Origin: Callipepla californica brunnescens
Lineage: Eukaryota; Chordata; Aves; Galliformes; Odontophoridae
Length of the DNA stretch: 64,000 bases
Assembly: GCA_023055505.1 (NCBI GenBank)
Contig: JALIRH010000023.1
Coordinates: 10,112,423 to 10,176,422 of the forward strand
Reading direction: 5' to 3'
Shown here one piece after another: positions 58,701 to 64,000 of the stretch (position 1 is the first letter of the stretch; each line of letters opens with the position of its first letter). A program made the position numbers and the translations under genes. Under the pieces are notes generated by a model. That model had not been told where the DNA came from, searched no databases, and was given only the letters and a program-made list of their open reading frames with translations.

Positions 58701-59076
58701 CATCTCTTCTGAAGTAATGGCTAGCAGATCAATGGAATTGTACTCCACAGTGTTCCACAGATTTCAAACAGTTTCCTGGGATCACAAATAAGAATCATTT
58801 CAGAGCTACTGTTTTGATACTTCTGTCTACCTTATTCTGTCTCAGTGACAAAATAGTTATTTCCCGAATAGAAAGAAAATATTAAAGCATGCAAAATGCA
58901 AATTTGTGCTTTGTTATATCTGAGTTTATTTTCATTTCAAGCAATAGTAATCAAATATTAACTGGAATACAAAATTCCCTTAAAGGACTTGGATTTCTGA
59001 ACACAGTAAATCTTAAGGAAATAATGTACAATCTTCTTTCAAGTGGCATGGCAATTGCAGACAATTTAGAATGAAA
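52771..59076. other. intergenic, no gene seen
   Basis: About 6.3 kb, AT-rich. It has poly-T and poly-A runs (53270-53286, 53813-53842), a T-run plus short (GT)n at 54896-54920 and an AT-dinucleotide run at 55216-55234. There is a C/T-rich, A-poor stretch on the + strand at about 56480-56960. ORFs are all below 80 codons and unrecognised. Confidence 0.55.
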
Positions 59077-59280
59077 GAATCATAGAATCACCAAGATTGG
59101 AAAAGACCTTCAAGATCATCCAGTCAAATAATCCACTTATTACCAACAATTCTCACAAAACCATGTCCCTCAGCACAGTGTCTAAACATTCCTTGAACAC
59201 CTCCAGGGGCGGTGACTGCACCACTTCCCTGGGCAGCCCATTTCATTCAGGATCTGACACTTTTTTGATCAGTATAAAAT
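59077..59280 (-). mobile_element. CR1 LINE 3' fragment
   Basis: Starts AGAATCATAGAATCACCAAG and GAAAAGACCTTCAAGATCAT (CR1 3' end, antisense), then 'TTCCTTGAACACCTCCAGGG' and 'CCACTTCCCTGGGCAGCCCA'. The match fades beyond about 59280, where the element is truncated at its 5' side. Confidence 0.9.
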
Positions 59281-60264
59281 CACGAGAATTTTCATATCAG
59301 ATTGAAGTCTCATAGTCTAAACAGCAAAACCAATACATTCACAATGAAGTTTTGAAAGCGTAATTGTAAATATTATTTTCTTAAATGTTTTTAGTGACTC
59401 AGAAAAGAGCAAATTCCACTGCTCAGTATGTAATCTATGACTCCCATTCAGATAATGAGTACACGTTCATTGCTTCAAGACAACATCAACCAAAATGTTG
59501 GTGAAAGAAATTGTACATAGGACTTAAGATACTTAGTGTACCTCGTCCTTCACCGGAGAAAAAGACCCAAAATCTGGATGATCTGAAAGAGTCTGACACT
59601 TAGCCAGGGGATAAGAACACTAATAAAACATATATCATTTCATTTATTTTAAAAGGCAAAACAGAAACTACCAACTAAACTCTATCTGAAGGGAATTAGA
59701 CAATAAAAGACTGCAGTTCAACAACTTTTGGACTGATGGCATTGTCCTTCATTCCTCAGCTTTTTAAATGGACCTCTTATTCGTAAGGTTACAAATCTCA
59801 TGGAAGGGGGTAGGAGCATAGATCAGAAGCAAATAATTCTTTCAGGAATGTGCCAGCTATTGAACTGCAAAGCTACATGCCCAGAGAGTATCAGGAGAAA
59901 CAATAATCTTGTGTCTTCCACTGAAAAGTAGTAACATGCAGTGTAGCTAAGAGTTGTGGAAAAGAGGGAATCCCTTTGTTTGAGCAAACATCTGAACTGA
60001 TAGATCCAATTCCTGGAAAAATTTTCATATATAACTGTGCCAGTGTAAAATGATGATTTTTTTTTTATTATTTTAAAATGAAGAAGTAAATGAATAAGAG
60101 AACACCTCAGAACATGAAAACACATTTCCAGACACACAACAGGTAAACTAACTTCAGGAAAAAATGTCAAAATTCTGCCAGCAGAGATATCTGATATGTC
60201 ATAATTGACCACAGAGTACTTTGCTTGAGAAAAGTCTCACTGATTCTGCACCTAAATTTATTCA

Positions 60265-60332
60265 GAACAAAATCAAAGATTTCTCCTCCTCCCCAGTTGA
60301 ACAAAATCAAAGATTTCTCTTCCTCCCCAGTA
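60265..60332. repeat. 34-bp tandem duplication
   Basis: Two adjacent 34-bp copies starting GAACAAAATCAAAGATTTCT differ at one or two bases. Local slippage or duplication is the likely origin. Confidence 0.92.
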
Positions 60333-61711
60333 CACTATCTTTGTTTCCTCAAATCATTCCATAAGTGGAAATATCTGAAGTATTAAATAAAGAGAAGAAT
60401 GTTGGAGATAATTGCACTTGTTTTGTGATAAGCTGAGAAGTTCTAATCTTCTGTCTTCAGATCTGAGCTGGAAAGCCATCAGGTGGCCTGAGATGGCAAA
60501 AATATTGAAAAGGGGTGTAAAATGAGTTTTCAGGCCATATTCTTTCTGATGAAATACAGACTAGATCACTACTGTGACATGGCTGGTTATTAGGATGCTA
60601 TTAAGGTGCTAGGGCATTCCACAATACAGGCGAATCCTGACTTACCCTGGAAGACCTGTAGGCTTAATTCACATGTCAGGGAGCAGTCTGAGGAAGTCTG
60701 GTGACCTCTGCCTGGAAGAGCAGATAGCTGGACAAGGACGGGAAGAGAGCTGTACCCTCCACCTTACAAGCAGGCCAGAAGACAAATTCTGTATCAGATA
60801 ATTCACAATTTAAGAAAACACATGGTAGTGATGAACTTATAACAATCTGTGGTTAGTGTGTTTGAGTTCCTTTCCTCTCCTTACAGTTAGCATTAAAAAT
60901 CCACTAGATGAAACTTGCACACATATGAAGAGGTGAGAATCTCTATTTTACAGTCAGCAGGACATTAAAAGCTAATGGCTGTAGACTCTGTAGTTCCCAT
61001 ACAGTCTTCTTCTGCTGGAAATTTGCTGTTGCAAATTAGATAATCAGCAGATAAGATAATCTGCATCTTGCTTATGACAAGATAATCCTATCAATCCAAC
61101 ATGCTTTTGCTACATCTTTGGAAAAAACCATCTACTTCTACAAAAGATAAAATAATAGACCTCAATAAACCCTGTCAGTACTGCCCCAGTGTTGCATCAG
61201 TAGATTCTGGGGTGAAATATTTTGTTCTTCTGAGAAAATAGAAAACAATCCAGATATTCTTTCTCTGTATTTCTGAATTTAAATGATAACTAACAAATGA
61301 ATCGTATATTCAAACATCTGAGCCTAAGAATGTTGTTATAACAGAGTTTTAAAGGAAAAGTTAGGGAGTACAGAACCTGATTAAAGCATTTGCATTTAAC
61401 CAGGTATGTTCCACTGGCTTCTACAGTAACTTAGAACTGTAACCTTCTGATGTAAGGAACTACCATAGAAAAACAAACCTCAAATAATGAATACAGGAGA
61501 GTCAATTTGGAAATGTGTGTCAAACCCCAAAACATTTCTTTAATAAATAAAATGTAAAGTTTGTCAAATGATATCTTGTTGTAAATCACATAGTGGTCAG
61601 TATATTTAAACTGGTATTTCATCTTTATGTCAGTAGCTTGTGCCTCTATCTGTTGTTCAAAATGAATTTGATGATGGGTCAAAACAGTTACACCCCTCAA
61701 CCCAGTTCTCA

Positions 61712-61766
61712 GTTACACCCCTGCAATACCACTGACCTCATGTGCTTGGCATGGCAGGGGTGTAAC
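61712..61766. repeat. 13-bp perfect inverted repeat
   Basis: GTTACACCCCTGC at 61712-61724 is complemented exactly by GCAGGGGTGTAAC at 61754-61766 with a 29-bp loop. An extra direct copy of the first 11 bases sits at 61687-61697. No transposon end or gene is recognisable around it. Confidence 0.85.
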
Positions 61767-62987
61767 GGAGAAGAAAGTCTGACCCATTATATGCTGCACC
61801 CAGTGATGAAATAGAACTACTGTACCAAAAAGGTCAGAATCTAGCTAGGGACTATAGAAATTAAACTAACCGAGGTGAATAAGCAACAAGGCTCTTTTTA
61901 TTTATTTATTTTTAATTAAATAAGTAAACAAACAAACAACAAAAAAAAAAAGCACAGTTTGAATAAACATCCACAATGCTTTTGTGAAGACTAGGTTAAA
62001 ATTTCTAAGCTACTAAAGATTTATGCTCCTGTCTCTCTTGCCCAGGATTCATATTTATAATTGAGATTGAAAATTGAGAAAATTTTTGTCCAAAGGTTTG
62101 AGGAAGGAATTTGAAAAATAATTACATATTTACTGATAATCTTCCACTAACATTTTGTGTGGGATAATGCTTTACTTACAAGCTAAAACTTTAATTAAAC
62201 AAGAGTACATATCAGATAAAACTGAATGACTGAATGAGCTACATGCTGAAGTCAATATTAAAACACAAAATTTACGTCTGCACTAGTTTACTAAAAACAA
62301 CCTTTGTACTTTAATGTGGCATGATTTTAATTTATAGTGGCAGTACAAATTTCTATTAAAAACATATCCAGTATTTCAGTTGGTGAGCATATAGGATAGT
62401 ATTCTAAATAAATATAAAATAAAAAAGTAAATGTGGAATTTTCAAACTATTGAATAAGACTGGCTAATGAGCAAAATTGTAACTAATACTAACATACACG
62501 TTCCATATGGCTATGAAAAATATAGAAAGAAACTAAATCAAACAAGCAACAAAAACAAAAACACAAAACACAGAAACCAAAAAACCTGAAAAGATCAGCT
62601 TCCTTTGTAGAATACTCTTTGAATTCAAAGGGAAGAACTTCATGTGTTAACATTTGTAACACAAAGTTCACTTTTGTAGAGCACCATTTAGTAGGACACT
62701 TGCAGTGCAGTGCAAGACATGAGAAGTGCAATGTAACATTCTTCAAACTAGTCCAACATACCTTGGCAGACTTGGCTTAGAAAAAATTTACCAAATGGAG
62801 TTCAACAAAGGTATTGTTCCATCCACAAAGAGATCTTGACAGAATGCATCAGACTTCTAGAGCTTGTAAGTCTATATACTGGCTTTCACTTAGTGACTCA
62901 AGAAGTGCTCTCCATCTGTGGAGTGGAAGGCACCAAGAGTGGAAACCTTCCCATTAAACAGAACACTGATGTTAGGAAAGAAGTGTG

Positions 62988-63440
62988 GAATTAAAATCAT
63001 TCAATAGGAAGGGATCTACTAACTTCATCTAATCCAACTTCCTGGCCACTTTAGTGCTAAACAGAAGTTAGAGCATGTAATTGAGAGCATTATACACATA
63101 CCTCTTGACACTGACAGACACCAGGTCTCAGCTACCTCATTAAGAAACCTGTGTCAGTATCTGAACACCCTCACAGTACAGAAATGCTTACCAGTGCACA
63201 GTCCAATCTCCCCTGGTGAGGCTCCATGCCAATCCCATCCTTTCACTGGTGCCTGGGAGCCAAGACCAGCACCTCCCACTGCTCCCCTCCACAGAGAGAC
63301 ACAGAGAGCAGTGAGGTTGCCTCTCCACCTCCTTTTTTCCAGGCTGGGCAACATGTTTCCTCAGCCTCTCCTCACAGGACATGCCTTACAGCCCGTCTGC
63401 CTGCTCTGGAGCCTTCTCTGGGCACCTTCAAGGACTTGAA
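62988..63440 (-). mobile_element. CR1 LINE fragment, diverged
   Basis: Antisense CR1 from its 3' region ('AAAATCATTCAATAGGAAGG', 'CATCTAATCCAACTTCCTGG') through the ORF2 C-terminal part. Minus-strand pieces such as SCEERLRK (about 63355-63382), a decayed '[12 protein letters not shown]'-type block, agree with CR1 order. Numerous indels indicate an old copy. Confidence 0.8.
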
Positions 63441-64000
63441 TACTCTTTCTAGATTGCGAAGCCTAGACACAACAAAGACATGTCTTCCAGGAGCAGACAA
63501 GCTGACTGCAAACATTATGAAAAGAAAATCTTTAAGTTAACTGTACTTAATCTTCTGCAATAAATGTACCTACATTTTTTTTCTTTCCTTGCCCAATCGC
63601 TGGAATTATACTCAAGTACTGAGTTTAACAGGAATGATGAAATTGAATGTGGACAGTACATATTTGTTCAAAGTCACATTTACAAACCTCTAACAATATC
63701 AACTTCACACTTATCACGTTTAGATGCACATAGATAAGAACCAAAATTATATCACCCAGCTTCTGATGACCACATTCAACTACCCATTGCTTTAGAGCCC
63801 AGTCTGCTGACCTACTGACAGTTTTACTGAGGATAGGCATGTCCAGTTTTGGTGACTTCCAGTAAAACCTCAGGAGTAAAATGCTAAGTGATAAAAGACA
63901 AAAGAACATCAATACAGATACATGTGATGCACATGAGGAAATCACCCTTAATTTCCTCTGTACAGTGATAAGCTGGATTGATTACTATTGTCCTGGAACA
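63441..64000. other. intergenic, nothing recognised
   Basis: AT-rich end of the window. A 106-codon minus-strand ORF (63625-63945) has hydrophobic stretches but no family resemblance, splice context or neighbouring exon to support it. Confidence 0.5.

Larger units (their letters stand above)
59281..62987. other. intergenic, no gene seen
   Basis: About 3.7 kb of AT-rich DNA. It includes a 34-bp tandem duplication (60265-60332), a 13-bp inverted repeat (61712-61724 with 61754-61766) and simple A/T-rich runs near 61895-61955. A 129-codon minus-strand ORF at 59823-60212 shows no recognisable domain and I do not call it. Confidence 0.5.

Noticed and set aside
59823..60212. 129-codon minus-strand ORF
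   Set aside because: No recognisable domain, ordinary AT-rich composition and no splice or promoter context; length is compatible with chance in 64 kb.

Overview
The window reads as nuclear DNA of a bird, most likely a galliform such as chicken. The basis is many CR1 LINE fragments in both orientations, mariner elements of the Galluhop kind, a LINE-poor and gene-sparse AT-rich background, and one recognisable vertebrate gene with GT-AG introns. That gene is TMEM167A (Kish-A). Its human orthologue lies on 5q14, which corresponds to the chicken Z chromosome, so a Z-linked origin is likely (inference).

Layout. Positions 1-14300 hold the 3' part of TMEM167A on the + strand: the end of intron 1, coding exon 2 (4960-5069), a 35-nt exon 3 (10262-10296), the last coding exon (13142-13212) and a 3' UTR of about 1.1 kb. 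The exons in the window encode residues 2-72 of a 72-residue protein; the initiator ATG lies in an exon upstream of the window. Intron 1 carries a perfect 126-bp tandem duplication. Intron 3 holds a weak H/ACA-like candidate, of interest because the human gene hosts the scaRNA U109/SCARNA18.

Positions 14.3-64 kb contain no host gene I can support. They hold layers of mobile elements: a mariner (17.56-18.10 kb) beside decayed hAT transposase sequence; a degraded + strand CR1 (21.18-22.14 kb); a purine-only microsatellite (27.77-28.17 kb) abutting a young-looking CR1 whose C-terminal ORF2 frame is still open (28.18-29.07 kb); several CR1 3' fragments; and a three-layer nest at 40.73-44.01 kb, in which a near full-length mariner is split by a CR1 that is itself split by a probable solo LTR. 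A perfect (AAGGG)n array of about 50 units lies at 52.5 kb. The remainder is AT-rich intergenic DNA.

There is no bacterial-type operon, CRISPR array, tRNA or rRNA that I can see. The points most worth checking are the nested transposon histories, the two long purine arrays, the unassigned coding-like minus-strand stretch at 18.6-20.2 kb and the intronic H/ACA-like candidate. Repeat boundaries were set by eye from remembered consensus features and may be off by tens of bases.
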